Assembly (NCBI RefSeq): GCF_023035815.1
Contig: NZ_CP073159.1
Span: 558,001-622,000 of the forward strand
Source of the DNA: Borrelia parkeri
GTDB taxonomy: Bacteria; Spirochaetota; Spirochaetia; Borreliales; Borreliaceae
Reading direction: 5' to 3'
Length of the DNA stretch: 64,000 bases
The position numbers and the translations under genes are program-made. A model generated the notes under the pieces. It ran no database searches and had not been told where the DNA came from. It saw only the letters and a program-made list of their open reading frames with translations. Within the stretch, counting starts at the first letter, position 1, and the number at the start of each line of letters is the position of its first letter. Below, in pieces: positions 46,391 to 56,961 of this stretch.

Positions 46391-48454
46391 ATGTTTTTAC
46401 ATGAATTTCAATATGATTTACAGGGTATAAGTGGTCTTGGTAATAAGGGAATTGATAGATTACATAATCTTAATATTACAAATATCAAAGAACTTATAGA
46501 ATTTTTTCCTAAAAAATATGAAGATCGTCAAAATATAAAAACTTTTCCAGATCCACTGGAAGTGAGAAGTTGTGAACTCATGACAGTTTTTGTTGTTTTG
46601 GAACATAGAAATTTTGGGAGTAATTCTAAGAAAAATTTAAAAATTATAGCTCAGAGTGAAAATGATGAAATATTTGAAATTCTTCTTTTTAATAGGGGAT
46701 TTTTAGAAGGGGTTTTTAAGGTAGGTCAAAAATTCTATATTTATTCTAAATTTAATTATAGTGATTATACTCAAATGTGGAGTTGTTCTAATTTTGATAG
46801 TGAAGTGTTTAGTTATAATCCTGAAAGATTTAAAAAAATTATGCCGGTTTATTTTCTTGGTGAAGGACTGACTTCTAAAAAGATATCGTCTTATGTAAAA
46901 GAAGCTCTTATTTATTTTTTAAAGTTTGGGAAGTCAGACATTCCTGATTTTTTGATAAAAAAGTATTCATTATTGTCCCTTCATGAAGCTTTAAATGAAA
47001 TTCATTTTCCAACTTCTCTTGAAATGCTTGATAGAGCAAAAAAGACTTTGATTTATAGAGAAATTTTTTTGCTTCAGTTTTTTTCAAGAGGGAAAAGTTC
47101 TTTGGGTTTTTTAAGGAAAAAAAAGCATCTACCTATGAATTTGCTTGATCAAGTTGTTTTAAAATTACCATTTAGTCTTACAAAAGATCAGGAAGTTGTA
47201 ATTAATGAAATAATTGATGATCTTAAAAGTAATAAGCCAATGAATAGATTATTGCAAGGTGATGTTGGAAGTGGCAAGACTCTTGTTGCGTTTCTCTCTA
47301 GTATTCCTTTAATTGAAGCTGGGTATCAAGTTGCATTGATGGTGCCTACTGATCTTTTGGCACGACAACATTATAATAATCTATCAAATATATTAAAAGA
47401 TTTTAATGTTTCAATAGCTCTTTTGACTGGTAGTTTGAAAACGAAAGATAGAAATGATGTTTTAGAAAAAATTCAAAGTGGCACTTATAGTTTAGTAATT
47501 GGGACTCATGCTATCTTTTCTCAAAGAACAAAATTTAAAAAATTAGCTTATGTTATTATTGATGAACAGCATAAATTTGGTGTTGAGCAGAGAGAGAAGC
47601 TTAAAAATAAGGGTGAAGAAGTTGATATGCTTTTAATGTCAGCAACTCCTATTCCTAGAAGCTTAGCTTTAACTCTCTTTGGTGATCTTGAGGTATCTTT
47701 AATTAAGAGAGGGCCTGCAGGTCGAAGACCTGTTACTACTTATTTAGCAAAGCATGGAAATGAGGATAAGGTATATGAATTTTTAAAAAATGAGCTTGGG
47801 AAAGGACATCAGGTTTATTTTGTTTATCCTCTAATATCATCTTCAGAGAAGTTTAATTTAAAAGATGTTACTAGTATGTGTTTAAATCTTAAGAATATTT
47901 TTGTTGAATATTCTGTTGCAATGATTCATTCTAAGCTTGAATCTCATGTTAAAGAAGAAATTATGCGTGATTTTTATTTGAAAAAAATAGATATTTTAGT
48001 TTCAACAAGTGTTATTGAAGTTGGTATTGATTGCTTAAATGCAACTTGCATTGTAGTAGAACATGCTGAGCGTTTTGGACTTTCTGCTTTGCATCAGATT
48101 AGAGGACGTGTTGGTAGGGGTAGCTTAAAGTCTTTTTTATTTTTACTTTATAAGGAACCTTTAACAGAAGCGGGAAAATTTAGACTTAAAACTATAAAGG
48201 AAAATATAGATGGTTTTAAAATAGCAGAAGAAGATCTTAAATTGAGAGGTCCTGGCAATTTATTTGGTCTTGAGCAAACTGGTTATTTGAAACTTAAGAT
48301 AGCTGATTTTGTTGAAGATAAAGAAGTCATAAGTTTGATTAGAGAAGAACTTAATATGTTTTTTTTAAATAAGGCTTTTTATGATAAAGCAGATATTGAA
48401 TTACTAGATAGTCTTTTGGTCTCATATTTAAGATTTGTTGGTAAAGAGAATTAA
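46391..48454 (+). CDS. recG: ATP-dependent DNA helicase RecG
   Basis: 687 residues. Remodels stalled forks and recombination intermediates. N-terminal wedge (OB-fold, about 60-160) followed by a superfamily 2 helicase: Walker A LLQGDVGSGKTLVAF, ALMVPTDLLARQHY, DEQH box VIIDEQHKFGVEQRE, motif III LLMSATPIPRSLAL, motif V STSVIEVGIDC and motif VI QIRGRVGRG. All motifs intact and length normal. AGGGA lies before ATG 46391. Coupled with dnaE and the YggT gene. Confidence 0.95.
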   Translation: MFLHEFQYDLQGISGLGNKGIDRLHNLNITNIKELIEFFPKKYEDRQNIKTFPDPLEVRSCELMTVFVVLEHRNFGSNSKKNLKIIAQSENDEIFEILLFNRGFLEGVFKVGQKFYIYSKFNYSDYTQMWSCSNFDSEVFSYNPERFKKIMPVYFLGEGLTSKKISSYVKEALIYFLKFGKSDIPDFLIKKYSLLSLHEALNEIHFPTSLEMLDRAKKTLIYREIFLLQFFSRGKSSLGFLRKKKHLPMNLLDQVVLKLPFSLTKDQEVVINEIIDDLKSNKPMNRLLQGDVGSGKTLVAFLSSIPLIEAGYQVALMVPTDLLARQHYNNLSNILKDFNVSIALLTGSLKTKDRNDVLEKIQSGTYSLVIGTHAIFSQRTKFKKLAYVIIDEQHKFGVEQREKLKNKGEEVDMLLMSATPIPRSLALTLFGDLEVSLIKRGPAGRRPVTTYLAKHGNEDKVYEFLKNELGKGHQVYFVYPLISSSEKFNLKDVTSMCLNLKNIFVEYSVAMIHSKLESHVKEEIMRDFYLKKIDILVSTSVIEVGIDCLNATCIVVEHAERFGLSALHQIRGRVGRGSLKSFLFLLYKEPLTEAGKFRLKTIKENIDGFKIAEEDLKLRGPGNLFGLEQTGYLKLKIADFVEDKEVISLIREELNMFFLNKAFYDKADIELLDSLLVSYLRFVGKEN

Positions 48455-48456
48455 TA

Positions 48457-49251
48457 TTAGTTTGTATATTTTTGAATTAAAGTTGAAAGTTCTTTTTTAT
48501 GTTCATGCCAAAACTTGAAAAGTTTATACTGTAAATTGTTGAAGTATTTTTTTTGCAAAATGCATGCTTGTTTACCAATATACATGTAATGCCAAGGCTC
48601 TGATTTATAACCAGTTTCTATTTCATGATCCTTCGGATACGATAATGAGAATCCATGTTTGAATGAATTCTCATAAAGCCATTTACCTGCTTTTGTATTT
48701 AGTAAATTGTCATCTATTTGGATGAAATCTATGGTTGTTCCTAGTTGGTGTTGTGAGTGATCCGGAATTGCTGATTGAATTTTTGCTAGCTTAAGTCCGT
48801 AAGTTTTTACGTTATGTTCAAATAAAAATTTTTGATATTCTCTTGTTCTGTATGCTGACACTATTTTTATTTGTAAGCCATTTTCTCTTCCTGCTTTTAC
48901 AAGATTAGTTAAGTCGTCTATTAATATTTTTCTTAACTTTAAGCTTTTTTTTCCAATATTTTTTAATTCTTTAAAATCTTTCAAATAAACTAAATCAGTT
49001 GGGTTGTATCCTTTAGGAATTGGGATTTTTTTGTTTACAAGTATTAAGAGGTCATTCTTTTCTGCTTCAAGTAGTGGTTTAAGTTCTTTTATAAATTGAA
49101 TAGGTTTTTCTTTTATTTGTTTTTGATAAGATTTATCTAAAATTTTTATAATTTTAAATAAATTTTTTAAGTCTTCTCTTGATATTGTATTTGCTTGTAA
49201 AGTCAAGTTATTAACTAATAGTATTAGTGAAAATATATTTAATGATCTCAT
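48457..49251 (-). CDS. D-Ala-D-Ala carboxypeptidase-type M15 peptidase (VanY-like)
   Basis: 264 residues with a signal peptide (MRSLNIFSLILLVNNLTLQA). Zinc peptidase of the LAS/M15B group acting on peptidoglycan stems in the periplasm. Metal residues are present: SAYRTREYQKFL, His and Asp in DHSQHQLGTTIDF and the last His in EPWHYMYIG. An extra N-terminal helical piece (about residues 25-110) precedes the catalytic domain. Convergent with recG, 2 bp between stops. Confidence 0.88.
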   Translation of the reverse strand: MRSLNIFSLILLVNNLTLQANTISREDLKNLFKIIKILDKSYQKQIKEKPIQFIKELKPLLEAEKNDLLILVNKKIPIPKGYNPTDLVYLKDFKELKNIGKKSLKLRKILIDDLTNLVKAGRENGLQIKIVSAYRTREYQKFLFEHNVKTYGLKLAKIQSAIPDHSQHQLGTTIDFIQIDDNLLNTKAGKWLYENSFKHGFSLSYPKDHEIETGYKSEPWHYMYIGKQACILQKKYFNNLQYKLFKFWHEHKKELSTLIQKYTN

Positions 49252-49337
49252 AAAAATGTAATTATATTATATATATTATAATTTGTTTTTGTCGTGTGAG
49301 TAATTTTTATTGATAAAAGTGATAATCTGGATAAGAT

Positions 49338-50687
49338 ATGCTGACAAAGTTTAACAGTTATCGTTCAATACTAAGAGAATTATTGGTATTGGCTATTCCT
49401 ACAGTTTTTGAGTCTTTTTTATTTCAATTGGTAACATTTTTTGATAATTATATGATTGCTTATTTAGGATCTGCGCAAGTGACAGGGACTTCTATTTCTA
49501 ATAGAATAACTTTTCTTTGTTTTATTGTTATATTTGCATTGGGTACTACGCTTAGTGCTTATGCTTCTCAAGCATTTTCTAAGGGAAAATTTACACATGT
49601 TAAGCAGGCATTTGCTTATGCTTTGATAATTGGAATTACTATTGGAATTATTTTTTTTTGTATGTCCTTTGTTTTTTCAAAGGAGCTTATTAAGCTATTC
49701 ATAGAAGAAAACGAGTCTTTAAATTTTGGAATGGATTATTTAAAAATTGTTTCTGTTTCTTACATTTTTATGTCTTATTCTTTTTTATCTGCCATGGGTT
49801 TTAAGAGTATTAAGGATATAAAGATACCTTTAATTGTTACTATATTTGTTGTGTTAATGAATATTATTTTAAATTATATCTTAATTTTTGGGTTTAATAT
49901 GGGAATAAGAGGGGCCGCTTATGCTACTTTGCTTTCTAGGATTAGTGAATTTATCTTTTATTTTTTTTATAACCTTTTGAATGTCAAATCTTATTATCAT
50001 CTTAAAATAAGTGATTTTTTTGTTTCAAAGAGTGTTAAAGTGGCTTATTTAAAGATACTGATTCCTGTTTTTTTACATGAAATCTGTTGGGTTTTAAGCA
50101 TAACTATTTTGCATGCTTTTTATGCTCGGCTTGGAAGTAGTGAATATGCATCTTTTGCAGTAGCGTCTAATATTTTAGATTTATGCTTTGTTGTGATGCA
50201 TGGGATGGGAGTTGCAACTGGTGTTATTATTGGGCATTTGATGGTAAATGATAAGGAACAGGTTAGAGCATTGGGAATATTTTTGTCAGTTATTGGAGTT
50301 GTTTTGGGATTTGTTGTGGCCTTTATTCTTTGCTTAACATCTAAAATTGTTCCTATTATTTTTGGTAATTTGGATTCTCCTGAACTTGTTAGTACTTTTA
50401 TCTCTATTTTTGCAAGTATTGTTGTTTTTAAGGGTTTTACAGCTCAGACACTTGTTGGTGTTTTTAGAGCCAGTGGAATTCCTAATATTTGTTTTTATAT
50501 TGAGGTGGGAGTTATTGTTTTTTATACATTGCCAATTGCTTATTTTTTAGTTTTTTTTACAAATTTTAGATTGCCATTAATAGTTTTTATTGTTAATCTT
50601 GAGGAGATCTTTAAAAATATATTTATTTTAATAGAGTTTTTTAAAAATAATTGGATAAAAGACATTCATTATGAAGAACTGACTTAA
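49338..50687 (+). CDS. MATE-family efflux transporter
   Basis: 449 residues, twelve membrane helices predicted from hydrophobicity. Sodium- or proton-driven exporter. Family features: [39 protein letters not shown], and the symmetrical second half starting [20 protein letters not shown]. Also a central [13 protein letters not shown] region and a final [11 protein letters not shown] motif. ATG 49338 lacks a clear ribosome site. It is the first of two tandem MATE genes, the second at 50864. Confidence 0.9.
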   Translation: MLTKFNSYRSILRELLVLAIPTVFESFLFQLVTFFDNYMIAYLGSAQVTGTSISNRITFLCFIVIFALGTTLSAYASQAFSKGKFTHVKQAFAYALIIGITIGIIFFCMSFVFSKELIKLFIEENESLNFGMDYLKIVSVSYIFMSYSFLSAMGFKSIKDIKIPLIVTIFVVLMNIILNYILIFGFNMGIRGAAYATLLSRISEFIFYFFYNLLNVKSYYHLKISDFFVSKSVKVAYLKILIPVFLHEICWVLSITILHAFYARLGSSEYASFAVASNILDLCFVVMHGMGVATGVIIGHLMVNDKEQVRALGIFLSVIGVVLGFVVAFILCLTSKIVPIIFGNLDSPELVSTFISIFASIVVFKGFTAQTLVGVFRASGIPNICFYIEVGVIVFYTLPIAYFLVFFTNFRLPLIVFIVNLEEIFKNIFILIEFFKNNWIKDIHYEELT

Positions 50688-50863
50688 TTTTTAAAATATA
50701 TTATAATGACAATTAGGATATTGTATGAGCAATGTGGATTTAAAATTCATTTTGATTGTGTTTAATAAAGGAATTCCCGCTACTTTTTTATAGTGTATTT
50801 TTTTAAGTTAAATTTTTTTTTAATAATTTGAAAACTTGCTGTTTTTATGTTTAGGAGGAGGTT

Positions 50864-52207
50864 ATGTATTCATTAAGCAAATCCAAGAAAAACAGTGTGT
50901 ATCAAGATATTTTAAATATTGCAGTTCCAACAGCCATTGAATTCTTTTTATTTAATGTTATTGCATTTACAGATAATATTATGGTATCTTACCTTGGTGA
51001 TTATCCTGTTGTTGGAGTTTCTCTTGCAAATAAATTGTTTGAACTCTTTAGTACTATTGCCTTTACCGTAATGGGAGCTTATAACATATTGGCAACAAGG
51101 CAATATGCCCAAGGTGATATTGATAATTTTAAAAATACGTTTTTTATTAGCATTTTAATTCTTCTATTTTTTTCCTTTTTATTTATAGTAATTTCATTAT
51201 TTTATTCATATTTTTTCCTTGGGTTGTTATCTGATGACCCAGTAGCTATCTATTATGGAATATCTTATCTTAATATTGCTGTTTATTCTTTTATATTTGC
51301 AGTTGTTAAGGGAATTATTGCTAATTCACTGAAAGTTGTTAAAATAACCAAAATTCAAATTGCTACTTCTGTTTTTTCAGTTATTTTAAATGTGGTTTTT
51401 AACTATTTATTTATTTTTGTGCTTAATATGGGGGTAGTTGGTGCTGCTATTGCAACTACATTGGTTAGATTGATTGAGCTTGTTTTTTATCTTCTTTATA
51501 CTGTTTTTAATATAAATTCACATTTTTACCTTAAGATTAAAAATCTAAAAATCAATCCTGTGATATTTTCTGAGCTAATTAAGGTTTTTGTTCCAATTTT
51601 CTTAAATGATTTTATTTGGTATTTGGGATATTTTGGTTTAATTGCAATCTTTTCAAGAATTGATACGGCTAAATATGCAGCTTATAGTATAACTTTTTCT
51701 ACTTATTTTATCGGACTTAATATGACTTATGCTTTTTGTTTTGCTGTTAATATTGTGATGGGACACGAGATGAATAATGATAAAAGGGAAATAATGTCTG
51801 TTGCAGCATATTTAGGCAAAATAGGTTTTGTTTTGGCGTTTTTGACTTCTCTTATAATATTTGCTTTATCATTTATAGTGCCCCATATTTTTTATAAATT
51901 AGAGCATGCAGATCTTATGGGAGTTATGCTAAGATATTATGCTATTTCAGCTTTTTTTACCTCCCTTGCGTTTCAATATTTATTTGGGTTTTTCCGTGCA
52001 GGTGCAGCTCCAAACTTTGGAGCTATTATGGAATGTTCTGTGACTTTCATTTATACAATTCCTGTTGCATACTTTTTGGCAAATTATACTCAAACTCCAT
52101 TTGAACTTATTGTTTTTATTCCAACTCTTGAAGATGTAATTAAATTTGGTATTTCTCTGCCTTATTTTTATAGTACTAAGTGGATTAAATCTATTAAAAC
52201 AGGTTAA
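50864..52207 (+). CDS. MATE-family efflux transporter, second copy
   Basis: 447 residues, twelve membrane helices, with AGGAGG before ATG 50864. Parallel to the first copy: NIAVPTAIEFFLFNVIAFTDN, MVSYLGDYPVVGVSLANKLF, GVVGAAIATTLVRLIELV, IFLNDFIWYLGYFG and GFFRAGAAPNFG. Similar in layout but clearly diverged, so an old duplication. Separated from the first by 176 bp with no gene. Substrates unknown. Confidence 0.9.
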   Translation: MYSLSKSKKNSVYQDILNIAVPTAIEFFLFNVIAFTDNIMVSYLGDYPVVGVSLANKLFELFSTIAFTVMGAYNILATRQYAQGDIDNFKNTFFISILILLFFSFLFIVISLFYSYFFLGLLSDDPVAIYYGISYLNIAVYSFIFAVVKGIIANSLKVVKITKIQIATSVFSVILNVVFNYLFIFVLNMGVVGAAIATTLVRLIELVFYLLYTVFNINSHFYLKIKNLKINPVIFSELIKVFVPIFLNDFIWYLGYFGLIAIFSRIDTAKYAAYSITFSTYFIGLNMTYAFCFAVNIVMGHEMNNDKREIMSVAAYLGKIGFVLAFLTSLIIFALSFIVPHIFYKLEHADLMGVMLRYYAISAFFTSLAFQYLFGFFRAGAAPNFGAIMECSVTFIYTIPVAYFLANYTQTPFELIVFIPTLEDVIKFGISLPYFYSTKWIKSIKTG

Positions 52208-52213
52208 TTATTT

Positions 52214-52222
52214 TGTTATAAT
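52214..52222 (+). promoter_or_regulatory. Extended -10 element abutting the murD start
   Basis: TGTTATAAT ends 9 bp before the GTG at 52232, so transcription would start at about 52229. It lies 7 bp after the stop of the second MATE gene. Confidence 0.5.
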
Positions 52223-52231
52223 ACTTGTGCT

Positions 52232-53587
52232 GTGTATTTAGATGAGATAAGAGGTAAAAATTTTTTAATTATGGGTTTAGGGCTTCATGGAGGAGGTCTG
52301 GCTGTTGCGAAGTTTTTATTAAAACATGGTGGTAATTTGGTAATTACTGATTTAAAGAATGAGTTAGAATTAATCCCAAGCATTGAGGCCTTGAAACAAT
52401 TTAGAGATAAAATTCGATATGTTTTAGGATATCATGATGAGGATGATTTTAAGAGGGCAGATATTGTTATTAAAAATCCTGGTGTAAGTTTTGATAATAA
52501 ATATTTAAAACTTGCAAAAAGGGTTGAGACCGATATTAGTTTATTTTTAATGTTTAATAAAAATCCAATAATTGCTATTACAGGAACTAAGGGAAAATCA
52601 ACACTTGCATCTCTTTTGCATAAGGTTTTGGTTATTAAGTATCCAAATTCTAAGCTTGGAGGTAATATTGGAGTATCTCCTTTAAGTTTTTTAGATGAGC
52701 TTGATGGAATATCGCCTATTATTTTAGAGCTTTCTTCTTGGCAATTGCATGATCTTAGGAATTTATGTCCTATAATTAGCATTATTACAAATATTTACTC
52801 TGATCATCAAAATTATTATTCAAATTTTGATAACTATATAGAAGATAAATCAAGGATTTTTATAAATCAAAATTCGGGAATTTTGATCTCTCAAGATCAA
52901 GCTTATTATAATTATTTTTCTAGATTTAAATCTAAGGTTAAGAGTATTTTATTCTCAGAAGCTGTGCCTTTAAATTTTGAAAATGATATTTTTTATTTTA
53001 AAAAGGGCAAAATTTATTTAAATAACAAAGTAGTGGGTACTCTTAGTGAGTCAAGGATTGTGCTATTGATCTCTAAAATGATCACTGTTTTTATTGCAAG
53101 TTATTTAGGCTTGGATTTGAGTGTTGTATCTAAGATTGTGACTGATTTTGATGGCATTGAGCATAGATTAGAATTTGTGAGAGAATTTGAAGGTGTTAAA
53201 TATTATAATGATACGGCGTCAACAATTCCTGATTCTACAATTTTGTCTGTTAAAAGTTTAAGAGCTTACGTAGGATTGATTAATCTTATTACTGGTGGAA
53301 CTGATAAAGAGCTTAATTTTGCAATTTTTAGTGAAATTTTAAGCATGGTTAAAACCTGGATTTTGTTAAGAGGAAGTGCTACTTTAAAAATTATTAAATT
53401 TTTAGAAGATAATAATATTAATTATTTTATCTTTTCTTCTTTAAAAGAATGTGTTTGTTATGCTAAAAAAATTTCTATTCAGAATGATATAGTTTTATTT
53501 TCTCCAGCCAGTGCTTCTTTTGAACTTTTTAAGAATGAATTTGATAGAGGACTTCAATTTAAAAATTTAGTGAGTATTATGGCTTAA
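52232..53587 (+). CDS. murD: UDP-N-acetylmuramoylalanine-D-glutamate ligase
   Basis: 451 residues. Adds D-Glu to UDP-MurNAc-L-Ala. N-terminal IMGLGLHGGGLAVAKFLL, ATP loop ITGTKGKSTLASLL, LELSSWQL, the HRLEFVREFEGVKYYND substrate region and GGTDKELNFA. GTG 52232 is chosen because the N-terminal fold needs residues upstream of the next in-frame Met (52271). No Shine-Dalgarno precedes it; the promoter element ends 9 bp before. The stop overlaps the convergent FemABX gene by 4 bp. Confidence 0.93.
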   Translation: MYLDEIRGKNFLIMGLGLHGGGLAVAKFLLKHGGNLVITDLKNELELIPSIEALKQFRDKIRYVLGYHDEDDFKRADIVIKNPGVSFDNKYLKLAKRVETDISLFLMFNKNPIIAITGTKGKSTLASLLHKVLVIKYPNSKLGGNIGVSPLSFLDELDGISPIILELSSWQLHDLRNLCPIISIITNIYSDHQNYYSNFDNYIEDKSRIFINQNSGILISQDQAYYNYFSRFKSKVKSILFSEAVPLNFENDIFYFKKGKIYLNNKVVGTLSESRIVLLISKMITVFIASYLGLDLSVVSKIVTDFDGIEHRLEFVREFEGVKYYNDTASTIPDSTILSVKSLRAYVGLINLITGGTDKELNFAIFSEILSMVKTWILLRGSATLKIIKFLEDNNINYFIFSSLKECVCYAKKISIQNDIVLFSPASASFELFKNEFDRGLQFKNLVSIMA

Positions 53588-54633
53588 AATCTTTTTTTAA
53601 TAATTTTGTAGTAAATGTATCTTAGTATTTCAAGAATGCTGTAAATTTGATATAAAAATTTTTTGTACACAAAATCATAACATCCAATTCTGTGGATAAG
53701 TTTTCCTCCAAATCCGGTTTTAAATTGAAAGAGACCAAATAAAGGGTGTTTTGGATCAGCGTTTGGAGGAATTCCTAAAAGATCGTATTCTTTTATTGAA
53801 AGACTTTTCAGCATTTGTATTGTCTTAAATTGCACCGCATAATTTGGCATTAGATGCCTATTTTCTCTGCTTGAAGCACCATAAAGATATGTGGCCTTAT
53901 CTTTATATATACCAACAATGATTCCAGATATTAGTTGTTCATTATATAGTGCAATTATTAGTTTGATTTTGGAATTTTTATCTTCTCTAAATGCTTTTAT
54001 TAGATTTCTTATATAGTCTTTTGAGTGAATAGCAAATTTGTCTCTTTGGGCTGTATCTTTATGAAGTGCGTAAAATTCATCAAAATATTTAAAGTCATCA
54101 TCTATTATAACTTTGATGTTTTTTTTGCTGCTAAGATTTATGTTATATCTAGTTTTCTTTTTCATTTTAGCTTTAATGGCATCTAATGAGTCATTTAAAT
54201 TTAGTATTGTTGTATTTGCTGGTTGTATGTCATCGAATGATTTTTGTAGATTTTTAAATTTAAGTTTTAGTGGGATATATTCTTCTTTTAAGCCTCTTGA
54301 AGTATAAAACATTAAATCATATCGTACGAATATGGTATTTTTATGTAAATATTGCCTTATATTTTCACTAAATTTTTTGATTTGGGTATTGATCTCGTCT
54401 AAATTAATTTCGTCGATTTTCTTATTTGAAAATTCTGGATGAGCGATATAGCTTAAGTAAAATTTTCCAAAGATCTTTCTTTGCATCACAAGAATTTTGT
54501 TAAAATGATTATTACTAAATGCTATGGCTTTCCATGGACTTTTATTGCTTGAAACTTTTTTTACAGTTGTCCATAGTTTGCTTTGAAGGTAATTTTCATT
54601 TAAGTTTTCTATTTCGATTTTTTTAATATTCAT
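53584..54633 (-). CDS. FemABX-like peptidyltransferase
   Basis: 349 residues, of the Fem/GNAT-type peptidyltransferase group, which adds amino acids to lipid-II cross-bridges using aminoacyl-tRNA. Visible features: LWTTVKKVSSNKSPWKAIAF, LVMQRKIFGKFYLSYIAHPE, the KKKTRYNINLSSKKNIKV element typical of the family, LYGASSRENRHLMPNYAVQF and FKTGFGGKL near the end. ATG 54633. From memory, Borrelia copies are annotated femA. Which residue it adds is not readable. Follows metG by 21 bp on the same strand. Confidence 0.85.
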   Translation of the reverse strand: MNIKKIEIENLNENYLQSKLWTTVKKVSSNKSPWKAIAFSNNHFNKILVMQRKIFGKFYLSYIAHPEFSNKKIDEINLDEINTQIKKFSENIRQYLHKNTIFVRYDLMFYTSRGLKEEYIPLKLKFKNLQKSFDDIQPANTTILNLNDSLDAIKAKMKKKTRYNINLSSKKNIKVIIDDDFKYFDEFYALHKDTAQRDKFAIHSKDYIRNLIKAFREDKNSKIKLIIALYNEQLISGIIVGIYKDKATYLYGASSRENRHLMPNYAVQFKTIQMLKSLSIKEYDLLGIPPNADPKHPLFGLFQFKTGFGGKLIHRIGCYDFVYKKFLYQIYSILEILRYIYYKIIKKRF

Positions 54634-54654
54634 TAATTTTTCTTGATTTGAGAC

Positions 54655-56835
54655 TTAATATACTTTTCCATTTGGAATTTCTCTAGATAGTATTTTTTCT
54701 TTAGAATGTTCTAGTATAAGGTTAATACCGTTTACTTTAAGTTCCCCATTTTCTGCTATAATTTGAGTTTTAAGGAATTTATCTATGCTGATCTTTGATG
54801 GTAATTTTAATTTTTTATCACTATCACTCTCAAGTATTATTCGCTCTCCAGGGATGGGATTATCTTTAAAATCTTCTACAATTATTACTTTAAAATTTTT
54901 ATTCTCATCTTCAGTTGCAATTAACATTCCTTCAGATTTGATCCCTCTAAATTTGGCAGGTTTTAAATTGTCAACTATTATTATGTGTTTTCCAATTAAT
55001 TCTTCTTCTTTGTAATAATCTGCCAAACTGCTTACAATTTGTTTCCCGTCAGGAGTCCCATCATCAAGCTTTAAAATGAATAACTTTTCTGCATCTGGAT
55101 TTCTCTCTATTGTTTTTATTTGTACAACTTTTAAGCATACTTTTTCGCTAAATAAATTTATTGGATTTTCTGTTTGTTCATCTTGCATATTTTTGCTCCC
55201 TGAATATTTTAATTTTAAACTATCAATTAATTCCTTTTCTAGCTTTGTAAATAATACTTCTGTAAACTGAATTGTATTTAGACCTAAATTTGTTCCTAAA
55301 AATTTGTTGGAAATTTCATAACTTTCTCCAAAAAATCTTCTTATTTTGTCACTTGTGTGCGGTATAAATGGTGAGATTAAGATGGATAGATCCCTTATTA
55401 AATATATTAGGTTTAATAATAGCTCTTTTGTTTTTTTAGGTGTACTGTCTTTTGTTTTCCACGGTTCTTTATCTTGAAATATTTTATTACCTATTCTTGA
55501 GATATCAAGAATTTCTTTTAGAGCTGATTTGAGTTCTATTTGTTTGAAGAAATTTAAAGTTTTATCATATTTAAGATTGATTTCTTTCCAGAAATCTTCT
55601 TTTATCTCTATTGTGTCTATTTTGTCCCCAAAGAATTTTTTATAAAATGTTAATACTCGGTTAACAAGGTTTGAGAAATTTCCAATAAGTTCACTATTTA
55701 CCCTTTCCATAAAGTCGTCCCACATAAATTGAAAATCAGATTTTTCAGGTCTGTTGTAATATATGTAAAATCGCCAAATGTCAGTAGATATGCCAGTGGT
55801 AATGACATCGTTTCCAAATATTCCAATTCCTGCAGATTTTGAAAATTTTAAGTGTTCATAGTTTAAATATTCGCTTGAAGCTAGTTTACCTAACATTGTC
55901 CAGTTTTCTTTGCTTCCAAGCTTGATGGCAGGAAATATTACTGTGTGAAATAAGATATTGTCTTTTCCAATAAATTGTACTAAATTAGTCTCTTTGTTAT
56001 TTTTCCACCAAGATTCCCAGTCTTTTGAAATTTCTTTTGTAATTGAGATATATCCTATTGGTGCATCAAACCATACATAAAATACTTTATTTTCATATTC
56101 TTTTTTAGGTACTGGTATTCCCCATTTTAAATCTCTTGTTATTGCTCTTTCTTTAAGACCATCTCTTAAGAATGCATTTGTTGTTTTAATGGCATTGGTA
56201 TTCCAGTTTGTATTGTGTTCAGTTGTTTGCATCCAATGTATAAGTTCATTTTTTATCTTTGGTAAGTCAATGTAGAGATGCTTAGTTGTCTTTATAATGG
56301 GAATGTTTTTGCAAATTATACATTTTGGATTTATTAACTCGATTGGAGCTAATAATTTAGAACAATTTTCACACTGATCTCCTTTTGCATTATTTCCACA
56401 ATTTGGGCATTCTCCTGTTACATATCTGTCGGCTAAAAACATTTGATCTTGTTGGCAAAAAAATTGTTCACTTTCTTTATCTGTGATATACCCATTTTTT
56501 TCTAGTTTTAAGAATAAATCTTGTACAGTTTCTTTGTGATATTTGTTGGTTGTGCGTCCAAAAATGTCAAATTTAATGTTAAACCATTCATAAATTGATT
56601 TGTGTATTTCATAATATTTGTTGCATAGTTCTTCAGGGGTAGTTTTTTCAATTAAAGCTTTAGTTTCTGTGGCTGTACCGTATTCATCTGTTCCACAGAC
56701 ATAAAGTGTATCTATGTCCATCATTCTTGAATATCGTGCAAAAGCATCTGCTGATAAAACTTGTACTAAGTTACCAAGGTGAGGTATGTTGTTAACATAT
56801 GGCAATGCAGCTGTAATTAAGTTCTTTTTTTTCAC
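54655..56835 (-). CDS. metG: Methionyl-tRNA synthetase
   Basis: 726 residues from a GTG at 56835, with AAAGGAA upstream at wide spacing. Class I core: [15 protein letters not shown] (HIGH), a zinc knuckle with paired CxxC ([16 protein letters not shown] and CIIC), and [11 protein letters not shown] (KMSKS). Anticodon domain next. The last 110 residues are a tRNA-binding OB domain ([38 protein letters not shown]). Full-length dimeric type. Confidence 0.95.
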   Translation of the reverse strand: MKKKNLITAALPYVNNIPHLGNLVQVLSADAFARYSRMMDIDTLYVCGTDEYGTATETKALIEKTTPEELCNKYYEIHKSIYEWFNIKFDIFGRTTNKYHKETVQDLFLKLEKNGYITDKESEQFFCQQDQMFLADRYVTGECPNCGNNAKGDQCENCSKLLAPIELINPKCIICKNIPIIKTTKHLYIDLPKIKNELIHWMQTTEHNTNWNTNAIKTTNAFLRDGLKERAITRDLKWGIPVPKKEYENKVFYVWFDAPIGYISITKEISKDWESWWKNNKETNLVQFIGKDNILFHTVIFPAIKLGSKENWTMLGKLASSEYLNYEHLKFSKSAGIGIFGNDVITTGISTDIWRFYIYYNRPEKSDFQFMWDDFMERVNSELIGNFSNLVNRVLTFYKKFFGDKIDTIEIKEDFWKEINLKYDKTLNFFKQIELKSALKEILDISRIGNKIFQDKEPWKTKDSTPKKTKELLLNLIYLIRDLSILISPFIPHTSDKIRRFFGESYEISNKFLGTNLGLNTIQFTEVLFTKLEKELIDSLKLKYSGSKNMQDEQTENPINLFSEKVCLKVVQIKTIERNPDAEKLFILKLDDGTPDGKQIVSSLADYYKEEELIGKHIIIVDNLKPAKFRGIKSEGMLIATEDENKNFKVIIVEDFKDNPIPGERIILESDSDKKLKLPSKISIDKFLKTQIIAENGELKVNGINLILEHSKEKILSREIPNGKVY

Positions 56836-56961
56836 TTGATTTATTTTTTCCTTTTTTGTTGTATTATATTCATATTTTAATACTAATATGGGTTATTTTG
56901 TTCATTTTGTTTATTAAATAATTTATGATTTTATTAATGATAAATGTGATATTGAGGATAT

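Noticed and set aside
54785..55270. Plus-strand ORFs within metG
   Set aside because: Shadows of the synthetase gene on the other strand, with low-complexity translations.
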